Notes under the pieces: model-generated
Databases searched by the model: none
Told to the model about the DNA's origin: nothing
Seen by the model: the letters and a program-made list of their open reading frames with translations, nothing else
DNA from: Anaerobaca sp035448545
GTDB lineage: Bacteria > Planctomycetota > Phycisphaerae > Sedimentisphaerales > Anaerobacaceae
Direction: 5' to 3'
Length of the DNA: 64,000 bases
Assembly: GCA_035448545.1 (NCBI GenBank)
Contig: DAOTJE010000009.1
Span: 62,001 to 126,000, forward strand
Position numbers and translations under genes: made by a program
In this document: positions 43,710-51,536 of the stretch, piece by piece
Position numbering within the stretch: position 1 is the stretch's first letter
How the letters are laid out: every line of letters starts with the position of its first letter

Positions 43710-45263
43710 ATGAAAACCCAGACGCTCATCGCTATCCTGCTTCCAGCCATGATCGCAGGCAATCTGCCGGCGGGGACTTGTGGCGACTGTCACGCGCTCG
43801 AACTGACCGGCCAGAACCTGGCCGCCTGGGCCGGCGACACCGGACAATGGGAGACTATCCGGGACGCGAGCCTGAGCCCCGACGATCCGAAGCGTCTGAC
43901 CGGCCAACCAGGCGTCGGCGCGATCCTCAACGGCCCGGACGGACGGACGAAGCACCTGCTCAGCAAGCAGCAGTTCAGCGACGTCAGCGCGCATATCGAG
44001 TTCATGGTCGCAAAGGACTCCAATTCCGGCGTGTATTTCATGGGCCGTTACGAGGTGCAGATCTTCGACAGTTGGCAGAAGAAGTCCGAGTACCCTGGCA
44101 TCGAGTGCGGCGGAATCTATCAGCGATGGGACGACAGCCGCACGCCGCCGGGATTCGAGGGACATTCGCCTCGCGTCAACGCCTCGCGGCCGCCGGGGCA
44201 ATGGCAGAGCTTCGACGTGGTGTTCCGCGCGCCGCGTTTCGACGCCGCCGGGCGCAAGATCGCCAACGCACGCTTCGAGAAGATCATCCATAATGACGTG
44301 CTCGTGCACGAGGACGTCGAAGTGACCGGGCCCACGCGAGCGTCCGCCTACGATGACGAAAAGCCGCTCGGTCCGCTGATGTTGCAGGGCGACCATGGTC
44401 CAGTCGCGTACCGCAACATCCGCCTGACCCCGGCCGGCGCCAATCCGTTCTTCGTGCTCGACAACGGTGTCGCAGACGAGAAGCATCAGACGCCGCAGGC
44501 CCAGGCGGAGTTGCTTGCGGAACTGGGCTATGCCGGCATCAGCATAGGACTCGACCAGTGTCCGTCTCTGACCGAGTTGCTCAGCGAGCTGGACCGGCGC
44601 AGCTTGCGGCTGTTCACCGTCTACGCGGGTGTCAATATCGACCCAGGCCAGGAGCCTTACAGTCCCGCATTGGCAAAAGCCATCGAGACGCTGGACGGAC
44701 GCAATACGATCCTCTGGTTATTCATGCAGAGCCGGCAGCACGCGCCGTCGTCAACTTCCGGCGACGAGCGAGCCGTGGCGATCCTCCGCGAACTAGCGGA
44801 CCGGGCCGCGAGGCACAAGCTGCGCATCGCGCTCTATCCGCACCACGCCTTCTGGCTCGAACGGATCGAGGACGCGGTCCGCCTCGCGGACAAAGTCGAC
44901 CGGCCCAACGTCGGCGTCACGTTCAACCTGTGCCACTGGCTCAGAGTCGATCCAAACAAGAGCGCCGAGAGCCTTATCCAAGCCGCCATGCCCAGGCTTT
45001 TCGCGGTCTCGATCAACGGCGCCGATGCCGGGGGTCAGGACTGGAAGACCCTGATCCAGACGCTCGATCGAGGCACGTTCGACATGACCGCCTTCTTGCA
45101 GACGCTCGCCCAGGCCGGGTATACTGGTCCCATCGGGCTGCAAGCCTACGGCATCGGCGGCGATACCTACGACAATCTGAAACGGTCGATGCAGGCCTGG
45201 CGGCAATACTCGCGGGTTCTGCACGGAGACGTATCGCCGTTCGGGCAGCCGAAGAAGCAATAG
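43710..45263 (+). CDS. DUF1080 domain fused to a xylose-isomerase-like TIM barrel, secreted
   Basis: The 517-residue protein has a signal peptide (TQTLIAILLPAMIAG). Residues about 25-240 form a DUF1080 domain, a concanavalin-like fold found in 3-keto-glycoside hydrolases (SNSGVYFMGRYEVQIFDSW, ECGGIYQRW, FDVVFRAPRF). Residues about 250-505 form an AP-endonuclease/xylose-isomerase-like barrel (ELGYAGISIGLDQC, LRIALYPHHAFWLERIEDA, NVGVTFNLCHWLRVDP, GPIGLQAYGIGG) with His, Asp and Glu typical of metal ligands. This pairing suggests cleavage and then isomerisation of an oxidised sugar. ATG 43710 is the start nearest the signal peptide. Confidence 0.88.
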   Translation: MKTQTLIAILLPAMIAGNLPAGTCGDCHALELTGQNLAAWAGDTGQWETIRDASLSPDDPKRLTGQPGVGAILNGPDGRTKHLLSKQQFSDVSAHIEFMVAKDSNSGVYFMGRYEVQIFDSWQKKSEYPGIECGGIYQRWDDSRTPPGFEGHSPRVNASRPPGQWQSFDVVFRAPRFDAAGRKIANARFEKIIHNDVLVHEDVEVTGPTRASAYDDEKPLGPLMLQGDHGPVAYRNIRLTPAGANPFFVLDNGVADEKHQTPQAQAELLAELGYAGISIGLDQCPSLTELLSELDRRSLRLFTVYAGVNIDPGQEPYSPALAKAIETLDGRNTILWLFMQSRQHAPSSTSGDERAVAILRELADRAARHKLRIALYPHHAFWLERIEDAVRLADKVDRPNVGVTFNLCHWLRVDPNKSAESLIQAAMPRLFAVSINGADAGGQDWKTLIQTLDRGTFDMTAFLQTLAQAGYTGPIGLQAYGIGGDTYDNLKRSMQAWRQYSRVLHGDVSPFGQPKKQ

Positions 45264-45308
45264 GTCCTACTGGACCGATAGGACCAATGAAGAACCATAG
45301 AGCCGATC

Positions 45309-45611
45309 ATGCAAACGCTTAGATTGCTGTGCGATTATTTTCCGACCGCCATCTTTACGGGTAGGTGCCTGGTGTTCATCAGCGAGGACTGGCGGGTCGA
45401 ACTGACCGAACACAAGGACAGCGACTTCAGCCGGGGCTCGGCGCAGCCCTCGCTGATCCGCGTGCGTATCTTCAAGAAGGCCCTGAACGGCGAGTTCGTC
45501 CCGCACTTCTATGAAGATTTCCAACTGCATGTGCTGGGTGAATTGGCTGAGCAGATCGAGAAGTACGTCCAGTCGGCCATCGGCACGAATCTGAGAGAGA
45601 ACGTCGAGTAG
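45309..45611 (+). CDS. Conserved small protein of unknown function
   Basis: The 100-residue product is not recognised. It has no signal peptide or membrane segment and looks like a compact alpha/beta protein (LVFISEDWRVELTEH, LIRVRIFKKALNGEFVPHF). It ends in a helix (LHVLGELAEQIEKYVQSA). It lies between the DUF1080 fusion gene and the DUF167 gene, 46 bases before the latter. Confidence 0.65.
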   Translation: MQTLRLLCDYFPTAIFTGRCLVFISEDWRVELTEHKDSDFSRGSAQPSLIRVRIFKKALNGEFVPHFYEDFQLHVLGELAEQIEKYVQSAIGTNLRENVE

Positions 45612-45657
45612 CCTGTCCGAGCCTCCGGCTCCGCCCATCGCCACACTGCTAACCGCT

Positions 45658-45954
45658 ATGCCGCAACCGGAAATACAGGAAGACGAAGAGGGTGTGGTGC
45701 TGGTCGCCAAGATCGTGCCGGGCAGCAGCAAGACCGCCCTGGCGGGTCTGCTCGACCGGATGGTGAAGGTCAAAGTTGCGGCGCCGCCGGAGAGAGGCAA
45801 GGCTAATGACTGCCTGATCGCCTTCCTCGCCAAGCAGCTCGGCGTCAGGAAGAACGCCGTCCGCATCGTCGCCGGACAGACCAACCCCGTCAAGCACGTG
45901 AGGGTCGACGGGATCTCCGCTCAGACCTGCCGAGAGAAGCTGGGCCTGGGCTGA
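45658..45954 (+). CDS. DUF167 (YggU-like) family protein
   Basis: The 98-residue protein fits the UPF0235/YggU family, widely conserved and of unknown function. Family marks are KIVPGSSKTALAG, VKVAAPPERGKANDCLIAFL and VRIVAGQTNPVKHVRV. Length is typical. It converges with the DUF1080 lipoprotein gene with 25 bases between the stops. Confidence 0.9.
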   Translation: MPQPEIQEDEEGVVLVAKIVPGSSKTALAGLLDRMVKVKVAAPPERGKANDCLIAFLAKQLGVRKNAVRIVAGQTNPVKHVRVDGISAQTCREKLGLG

Positions 45955-45979
45955 TCGGCCGAACCCGAGCGTCCCTGGC

Positions 45980-46840
45980 CTAAAAGATCGGGTCGGACAG
46001 CTTCGTGAGAAAAATATTGCGAACCGCGCCGGTTGTGACCCAGGTCGCGATGCCCAGAGGCCGGCACAGGTCCATCTCGGCCCGGATGCCGATCTTGCGG
46101 CCGGTCGTGTCGATGTCCACGAGCTGTTCGCCGTCCAGCCAGGCGGTGATGCGATTGGGGACGACGCGCAGACGCACGTGGTACCACGTCTGCTTCTTGA
46201 ACGAATAGAACGTCGTCGTCGGGTTCTCGGAGGCGTCGTAATAGTCGATGTTAGACAGGCCGCAGAGCGTGCCCCCCCACCCACCAAGCACCAGCGTACA
46301 GGGCTTTTCACCCACGGGAAACGTCAGCGCGCAGAAGAAATCGTTCCCCTCGACACGCATCGCTTCGAGCGTAATCTCGTAATTCATGCGGATGACCGGA
46401 CCGGTCCAGGTGATCCCGGTAGCGTAACTGCCCATTTCGAGGTAAATGGCCCCGTCCTTGACGTAGACATCGCCCTGCCCGCCGAAATCCGTCACCTTCC
46501 ATTGCCCGAGGCTCTGTCCATCGAAGAGGCGGATCTGCTCACCCGGTCCCAGGTCGGCGATTTCCTCCGTCGGCGGCTCGGCCTTCTCGCCGGCGGCAGC
46601 GACGGCCTCCTCCGCGGCGGGAGCCGCCGCCTGTTCCGGCGCCGCCGGCATCACCGTTTCCGCCTTCTCGGCAACCGGTTCGGATGCCGGCTCCGAGACA
46701 CCGCAGGTCCCCCGGCAGCCGGACAGCAGCCACAACACCGTCAACAAGGGTAGAAGCGGGGCAATCTCCCCCCGGTGTCCGCGGAAAAACTCGGTCCGAG
46801 AAGGTCCTCCGTGTCTGCGAGCCTGACGCTTGGCCATCAT
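45980..46840 (-). CDS. DUF1080-like lipoprotein
   Basis: The 286-residue product has a lipoprotein signal (PLLTVLWLLSGC) after a basic N-terminus. An Ala/Glu-rich linker (about 45-95) leads to a concanavalin-like DUF1080-type domain (about 100-285, IRLFDGQSLGQWKVTDFGGQ, TWYHVRLRVVPNRITAWLDG). AGGAGG lies 5 bases before ATG 46840. It is probably anchored in the outer membrane with the binding domain displayed on a flexible stalk. A catalytic function is not evident. Its promoter overlaps that of the divergent TPR gene. Confidence 0.8.
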   Translation of the reverse strand: MMAKRQARRHGGPSRTEFFRGHRGEIAPLLPLLTVLWLLSGCRGTCGVSEPASEPVAEKAETVMPAAPEQAAAPAAEEAVAAAGEKAEPPTEEIADLGPGEQIRLFDGQSLGQWKVTDFGGQGDVYVKDGAIYLEMGSYATGITWTGPVIRMNYEITLEAMRVEGNDFFCALTFPVGEKPCTLVLGGWGGTLCGLSNIDYYDASENPTTTFYSFKKQTWYHVRLRVVPNRITAWLDGEQLVDIDTTGRKIGIRAEMDLCRPLGIATWVTTGAVRNIFLTKLSDPIF

Positions 46841-46868
46841 ATTGTCCTCCTGACAATTCAAAATCGTG

Positions 46869-46897
46869 TTGGATTAGCGTAAGCGGGCCGCTACAAT
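46869..46897 (+). promoter_or_regulatory. Promoter for the transglutaminase-TPR gene
   Basis: TTGGAT (46869-46874), a 17-base spacer and TACAAT (46892-46897). It overlaps the promoter of the divergent lipoprotein gene. Confidence 0.5.
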
Positions 46898-46904
46898 TAT
46901 GCAA
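46876..46904 (-). promoter_or_regulatory. Promoter for the DUF1080-like lipoprotein gene
   Basis: On the minus strand, TTGCAT (46904-46899), a 17-base spacer and TACGCT (46881-46876). It shares 22 bases with the plus-strand promoter, so the two cannot be occupied at the same time. Confidence 0.4.
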
Positions 46905-47086
46905 GCGGCAATCGACAGGCGGAACGATTTCTCCGGTGGGTAGAACCCCTCAAGGCCGGAGAACTCCCGGCCGATAGAAGACGTATGAATAGACACGTGG
47001 AGAAGGCTGGACGCGATTGGCGGACTCCCGCCTCTCACAGGCAATGGGGTGTCGTGGTTCACCTGCAAGGCAACCGAGAAGGGCCC

Positions 47087-49000
47087 ATGAAGAATACCCT
47101 CTGGACGGCGGCAGTTTGTCTGATGGTCATCCAGGCCGGTGCCCTGGCGCAGAGCACCCGGCTGGCCAACGCCGGCAAGGCCGGACTCTACGTCCGTTCG
47201 CTCGACGAGGTCCTGCGTTTGCAGGAAGACGAAATGGACCTGGCCACCGCCGCGCTGATCGCTTCGGAGTACTGGAGTGACATGGTCCATGGGCGTCGCT
47301 ACCTCGAACAGCTCGACGCGATGGCCCTGGAGATTCGCGCGAGGCTCCGCCAGCAACGGCTCCAGGCGAACTACCGAGCCATCCCGGTCCTCAACGACTA
47401 CCTGTTTCGTGAACTGGGCTTCAAGGCCATTCCCCGCGCCGACGATCCGAACGACCTGTTCCTGCACTCGGTCATGGACCGGCGTCAGGGGTACTGCCTG
47501 AGCTTGTCGGTTCTGTACCTGTCTTTGGCCGAGCGGATCGGCCTGAAGGTCCACGGGGTGGTCGTTCCGGGGCACTTCTTCGTGCGCTTCGATGACGGAC
47601 GGACCCGATTCAACATCGAGACCACCAGCGGCGGCGCAACGTCCACGGACCAGCACTACATCGAGAAGTTCGGCGTCCCCGACAACGGGCGCGGGACGAT
47701 CTACATGAAGAACCTGACGAAGCTGCAAACACTCGGTTGCTTCTTCAACAACCTGGGCACCGTGTACAACGATATCGGTGATGCCGACACCGCCATGGTC
47801 GCCCTGGAGCGCGCCGTGGCAATCAACCCGACGCTGTCCGAGTCGCGGGCGAATCTCGGCAATGTCTACCTCGAGAAGGGCCGGACGGAAGACGCGCTGC
47901 GCCAGTACCAGGCCGCACTCGACCTCAACCCCAATGACGCCAAGGCATACCACAATCTGGGCAACGGATACATGGAATACGATCGGCTTAACTACGCCGT
48001 CTCTTCCTATCGCCAGGCGCTGGCCCTGGACCCCAACCTCGTCGACGCCTATCGGGGCCTGGCCCTGGTCTACGCCAAGCTCGAGAAATACCCAGAGGCG
48101 GCGCGCGAGCTGAAACAGGCCCTTCAGATCGCCCCGCAGGACGCCACCGCCCACGGCCAGCTCGGCGACCTCTACTACCGCGCGGGCAATTACGCCGAAG
48201 CTCTGGCGGAGTATCAGAGAGCCCTCAGCCTGGACACGAAGAGCGCGGAGAGCCACTACGGACTGGCCCAGTGCTATCGGCAACTCGGCCAGAGGCAGAA
48301 CGAGATTCAGGCCTACAAAGCGGCGCTGGCCTTGAAGCCGGACCTGTTGGCGGCGCTGGTCGACTTGGCCAATGCCTACGTCGATCTGAAAGATTTCGAG
48401 TCGGCGTTGCCCTACTGCCGGCGGGCGGCCAGCCTCGAGCCCGAAAACCCGACGTTCCAGGCGCAACTGGGCGATCTCTTCTGCCGTATCGGCGACAGCA
48501 AAGAGGCCGTCGCATCGTTCCAGAGGGCCCTGGCTCTCCGGCCCGACTACCCCGAGGCATATTGCGGACTCGCTCTGTGTTATCAACGCAGCGGTCGGAC
48601 CACTGAGGCGATCCAGGCATACGAGTCCGCATTGAAGATCCGGCCCGATACGCTGATGGCCCTGGTGAACCTCGGCAACACCTATTTCGGTCAGGGTGAC
48701 TATGATTCGGCCATCCGCTACTACCGTCAAGCCCTCGCGGTCCGTCCCAAGGATGCCTCCATTCATCACAATCTCGGCGCCGCCTACTCGAATAAGAACG
48801 ATTATGCGCAGGCGGTCGAGGCGTACCGCCAGGCAGTGACGATCGATCCGAACTTCGGTGACGCGCACTACGGTCTGGCGTGCAGTCTTTACATGCTCGG
48901 GCAATATGACCTGGCGTGGAGTCACGTCAACACCGCCAAGCGTCTCGGCACGAGCGTCCCGGACGAGCAGCTTCGCGCCATGCAGAGCAAGGTCAGGTGA
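47087..49000 (+). CDS. Secreted transglutaminase-like and TPR repeat protein
   Basis: The 637-residue protein has a signal peptide (TLWTAAVCLMVIQAGALAQ). Residues about 35-220 resemble the SirB1/transglutaminase-like core: LHSVMDRRQGYCLSLSVLYL holds the Cys, and VVVPGHFFVRFDDGRTRFNIE the His and Asp/Asn. About eleven TPR units follow (about 225-630), with the pattern A.Y.LG..Y...G....A...Y..AL...P. The combination suggests a periplasmic scaffold with a cysteine-dependent enzyme or pseudoenzyme. ATG 47087 has GAGAAGGG upstream. It precedes coaE by 60 bases. Confidence 0.85.
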   Translation: MKNTLWTAAVCLMVIQAGALAQSTRLANAGKAGLYVRSLDEVLRLQEDEMDLATAALIASEYWSDMVHGRRYLEQLDAMALEIRARLRQQRLQANYRAIPVLNDYLFRELGFKAIPRADDPNDLFLHSVMDRRQGYCLSLSVLYLSLAERIGLKVHGVVVPGHFFVRFDDGRTRFNIETTSGGATSTDQHYIEKFGVPDNGRGTIYMKNLTKLQTLGCFFNNLGTVYNDIGDADTAMVALERAVAINPTLSESRANLGNVYLEKGRTEDALRQYQAALDLNPNDAKAYHNLGNGYMEYDRLNYAVSSYRQALALDPNLVDAYRGLALVYAKLEKYPEAARELKQALQIAPQDATAHGQLGDLYYRAGNYAEALAEYQRALSLDTKSAESHYGLAQCYRQLGQRQNEIQAYKAALALKPDLLAALVDLANAYVDLKDFESALPYCRRAASLEPENPTFQAQLGDLFCRIGDSKEAVASFQRALALRPDYPEAYCGLALCYQRSGRTTEAIQAYESALKIRPDTLMALVNLGNTYFGQGDYDSAIRYYRQALAVRPKDASIHHNLGAAYSNKNDYAQAVEAYRQAVTIDPNFGDAHYGLACSLYMLGQYDLAWSHVNTAKRLGTSVPDEQLRAMQSKVR

Positions 49001-49060
49001 CCTCGAACGGCCACGGCCGAGCGACCGCGCCGATTCGTACCGTACCGCAATGACAACGGA

Positions 49061-49693
49061 GTGTGCATCCGCACGGCAGAGGTGAACCGCAAGAACAACA
49101 AGCCGATCATCGGGATCGTCGGCGGAATCGCGTCGGGAAAGAGCGCCGTGGCCGCCCGTTTCGGCCAGCTGGGCTGCGCGGTCATTGACGCCGACGCCCT
49201 CGCCCGCGAGGCACTGGACCGCGAGCCGATTCGGCAGGCCGTCGTCGCGCGATTCGGCGCTGGGATTCTCGACGGTGTCGGGCGAATCGACCGTCGGGCA
49301 CTGGCGAAGATCGTGTTCGCCGACGCGGCCGAACTCGAAGCACTGAACAGGATGGTCCATCCCTACGTCCTGCAGCGGACCGAGGAATTGATCGCCCAGC
49401 ATCGGGCGGACCCGGCCATCCGGGCGGTGGTCCTCGACATGCCCCTGCTGTTCGAGGTGGGCTGGGCCGACCGTTGCGACCGGATTGTGTTCGTCCAGTG
49501 CGACCCTGCCCGGCGGATCGAGCGGGCCCGCCGGGAACGCGGCCTGGACGAGCAGGACGTCAAAAATCGTGAAAATTTTCAGATTTCTCTGGACACCAAA
49601 GCAGCCCTTGCCGATAATACCATTGACAACAATTCTGACTTCTCGGCATTAGTCAGGCAAATCGACTTGATCTTCTCTGAAATGACGAAGTAG
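49061..49693 (+). CDS. coaE: Dephospho-CoA kinase
   Basis: CoaE phosphorylates dephospho-CoA in the last step of coenzyme A synthesis. The 210-residue protein has the P-loop GIVGGIASGKSAVAARFG, the substrate stretch VIDADALAREALD, HPYVLQRTEELI, DMPLLFEVGWADRCD and RRERGLDEQD. The frame opens at GTG 49061; a GTG at 49082 is an alternative. It is followed by rho after 218 bases, possibly on one transcript. Confidence 0.95.
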   Translation: MCIRTAEVNRKNNKPIIGIVGGIASGKSAVAARFGQLGCAVIDADALAREALDREPIRQAVVARFGAGILDGVGRIDRRALAKIVFADAAELEALNRMVHPYVLQRTEELIAQHRADPAIRAVVLDMPLLFEVGWADRCDRIVFVQCDPARRIERARRERGLDEQDVKNRENFQISLDTKAALADNTIDNNSDFSALVRQIDLIFSEMTK

Positions 49694-49911
49694 CGTGGTT
49701 CGTTCAAGAAGTTCGCGTGGTTTTGTTGTCCTCTTGAGCGGCGGGCGCGAGATCGCCTGATTCCTGGCTCAATTCCCGTAGAACCACGAAGAGAAGGTGG
49801 TCCACATTGATACGAGGGGTGTAACCCGCATCTGTGGCGGACAGGTTCTCACCTGCACAACCCGGCTCTGGGGGCGACCACGAAACTCGTGTGCGAGCAA
49901 AAGGAGTACAC

Positions 49912-51381
49912 ATGGCCAAGGCCAAAATGACCAAGAAGAAGAAATCGAAGAGGAAATCGGCTCCCGACCAGGATCCGACGGTCGACCAGGCCGAGGAGAT
50001 GCCGACGGACGCCCCGGACATGGCCGATGACGAGACGATACTGGCGGCCGAGCCGGTGGAGACAGAAGAGTCGGTGGACGAGGAATCCACACATGCCAAG
50101 TACGAGCGAATCAAGAAAGGGAACCTCTACCTGACCGACCTCCAGAAACTCACCGTCGCCGAACTGCACGAGATCGCCAAGAACGACGGCATCACCGAGT
50201 ACAGCGCTCTCAAGAAGCAGGACCTCATCTTCCGCATCCTCAAAGAGCGCATCCGTCAGAACGGGCTGATGTACGGCGAAGGCGTCCTCGAGGTCCTGCC
50301 GGATGGCTACGGCTTCCTGCGCAACCCCAGTTACAATTACCTGTCCAGTTCCGACGACATTTACGTCTCGCCATCGCAGATTCGACGGTTCGGGTTGCGA
50401 ACGGGCAACATCGTTTCCGGACAAATACGACCTCCAAAGGACTCAGAGAAGTATTTCGCTCTGCTCCGCGTCGAGGCGATCAACTACGAGAACCCGGATT
50501 TGCTCGCCGACAAGATCGTGTTCAGCGATCTGACGCCGCTGCATCCGGAAGAGCGTCTGATCCTCGAGACGACCCCGGACGAGCTGAACATGCGAATCAT
50601 CGACCTGGTGACGCCCGTGGGCAAGGGCCAGCGTGGCCTGATCGTCGCGCCGCCGCGCACCGGTAAGACGATTCTGCTCCAGAAGATGGCCAACGCCATC
50701 ACCACGAATCATCCGGAGGTCAAGCTCATCATCCTCCTGATCGACGAGCGGCCCGAGGAGGTCACGGAAATGGAGCGCAAGACGGGGGAGTCCGTCGAGG
50801 TCATCAGCTCGACGTTCGACGAGCCGGCGGCGCGCCACTGCCAGGTGGCCGAGATCGTGATTGAGAAGGCCAAGCGTATGGTCGAGTACGGTCAGGACGT
50901 GGTCATCCTGCTCGATTCGATCACACGTCTGGCGCGTGCCTACAACAACGAGACGCCGCACTCCGGCCGCATCCTCACCGGTGGTGTGGACGCCGGCGCC
51001 ATGCAAATGCCGAAGAAGTTCTTCGGTGCGGCTCGCAAGATCGAGGAAGGCGGCTCCTTGAGCATCTTCGCCACCGCCCTGATTGACACGGGCTCCAAGA
51101 TGGACGAAGTCATCTTCGAAGAGTTCAAGGCGACCGGCAACATGGAACTGCATCTGGACCGGCGGTTGGTGGATCGTCGGGTCTGGCCGGCCATCGAGAT
51201 CACCCGCAGCGGAACCCGACGCGAGGAGTTGCTGCTCGACCCGAAGGAACTCGAGCTGGTGTATCGCCTGCGAAGAGTCCTGAGCGATTTGAATCCGGTC
51301 GAAGCGGTCGAACTGCTCAAGAATCGCCTGGCCAAGACCCGCAGCAACGCGGAGTTCCTGATGACGATGAATCTGGATTAG
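49912..51381 (+). CDS. rho: Transcription termination factor Rho
   Basis: Rho is the hexameric RNA helicase that ends transcription at unstructured C-rich RNA. The 489-residue protein has a Lys- and Asp/Glu-rich N-terminal extension (about 1-65), the Rho N-terminal helices, an RNA-binding cold-shock-like domain (EGVLEVLPDGYGFLRNPSYN), the P-loop GLIVAPPRTGKTILLQ (near 240), VILLDSITRLARAYN, the Q-loop/R-loop region GGVDAGAMQMPKKFFGAAR and the late ITRSGTRREELL. ATG 49912 has AAAGGAG upstream; the frame extends further but is not family-like. A strong intrinsic terminator follows. Confidence 0.97.
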   Translation: MAKAKMTKKKKSKRKSAPDQDPTVDQAEEMPTDAPDMADDETILAAEPVETEESVDEESTHAKYERIKKGNLYLTDLQKLTVAELHEIAKNDGITEYSALKKQDLIFRILKERIRQNGLMYGEGVLEVLPDGYGFLRNPSYNYLSSSDDIYVSPSQIRRFGLRTGNIVSGQIRPPKDSEKYFALLRVEAINYENPDLLADKIVFSDLTPLHPEERLILETTPDELNMRIIDLVTPVGKGQRGLIVAPPRTGKTILLQKMANAITTNHPEVKLIILLIDERPEEVTEMERKTGESVEVISSTFDEPAARHCQVAEIVIEKAKRMVEYGQDVVILLDSITRLARAYNNETPHSGRILTGGVDAGAMQMPKKFFGAARKIEEGGSLSIFATALIDTGSKMDEVIFEEFKATGNMELHLDRRLVDRRVWPAIEITRSGTRREELLLDPKELELVYRLRRVLSDLNPVEAVELLKNRLAKTRSNAEFLMTMNLD

Positions 51382-51477
51382 CGACGGCCTTGACGCCGCT
51401 GCCAGGCTGGTCCGGCGTGACTTGCCGACCGGGCCAAGCGGACCCTTTACAGCGGGGCTTCCACAAGGTAGCATGAG

Positions 51478-51509
51478 ATCCGGCAGGCATGGGCCTGCCG
51501 GATTTTTTT
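51478..51509 (+). terminator. Intrinsic terminator between rho and valS
   Basis: A perfect 11-bp stem, ATCCGGCAGGC (51478-51488) with GCCTGCCGGAT (51493-51503), with a 4-base loop, is followed by seven T residues. The valS ATG lies only 27 bases beyond the T-run. Confidence 0.9.
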
Positions 51510-51536
51510 GTGCCGCACCTTTGAGTTGGGACCGTC

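Noticed and set aside
46874..49402. 842-residue minus-strand frame opposite the TPR gene and coaE
   Set aside because: Antisense shadow of TPR periodicity; it spans two real genes and a spacer.
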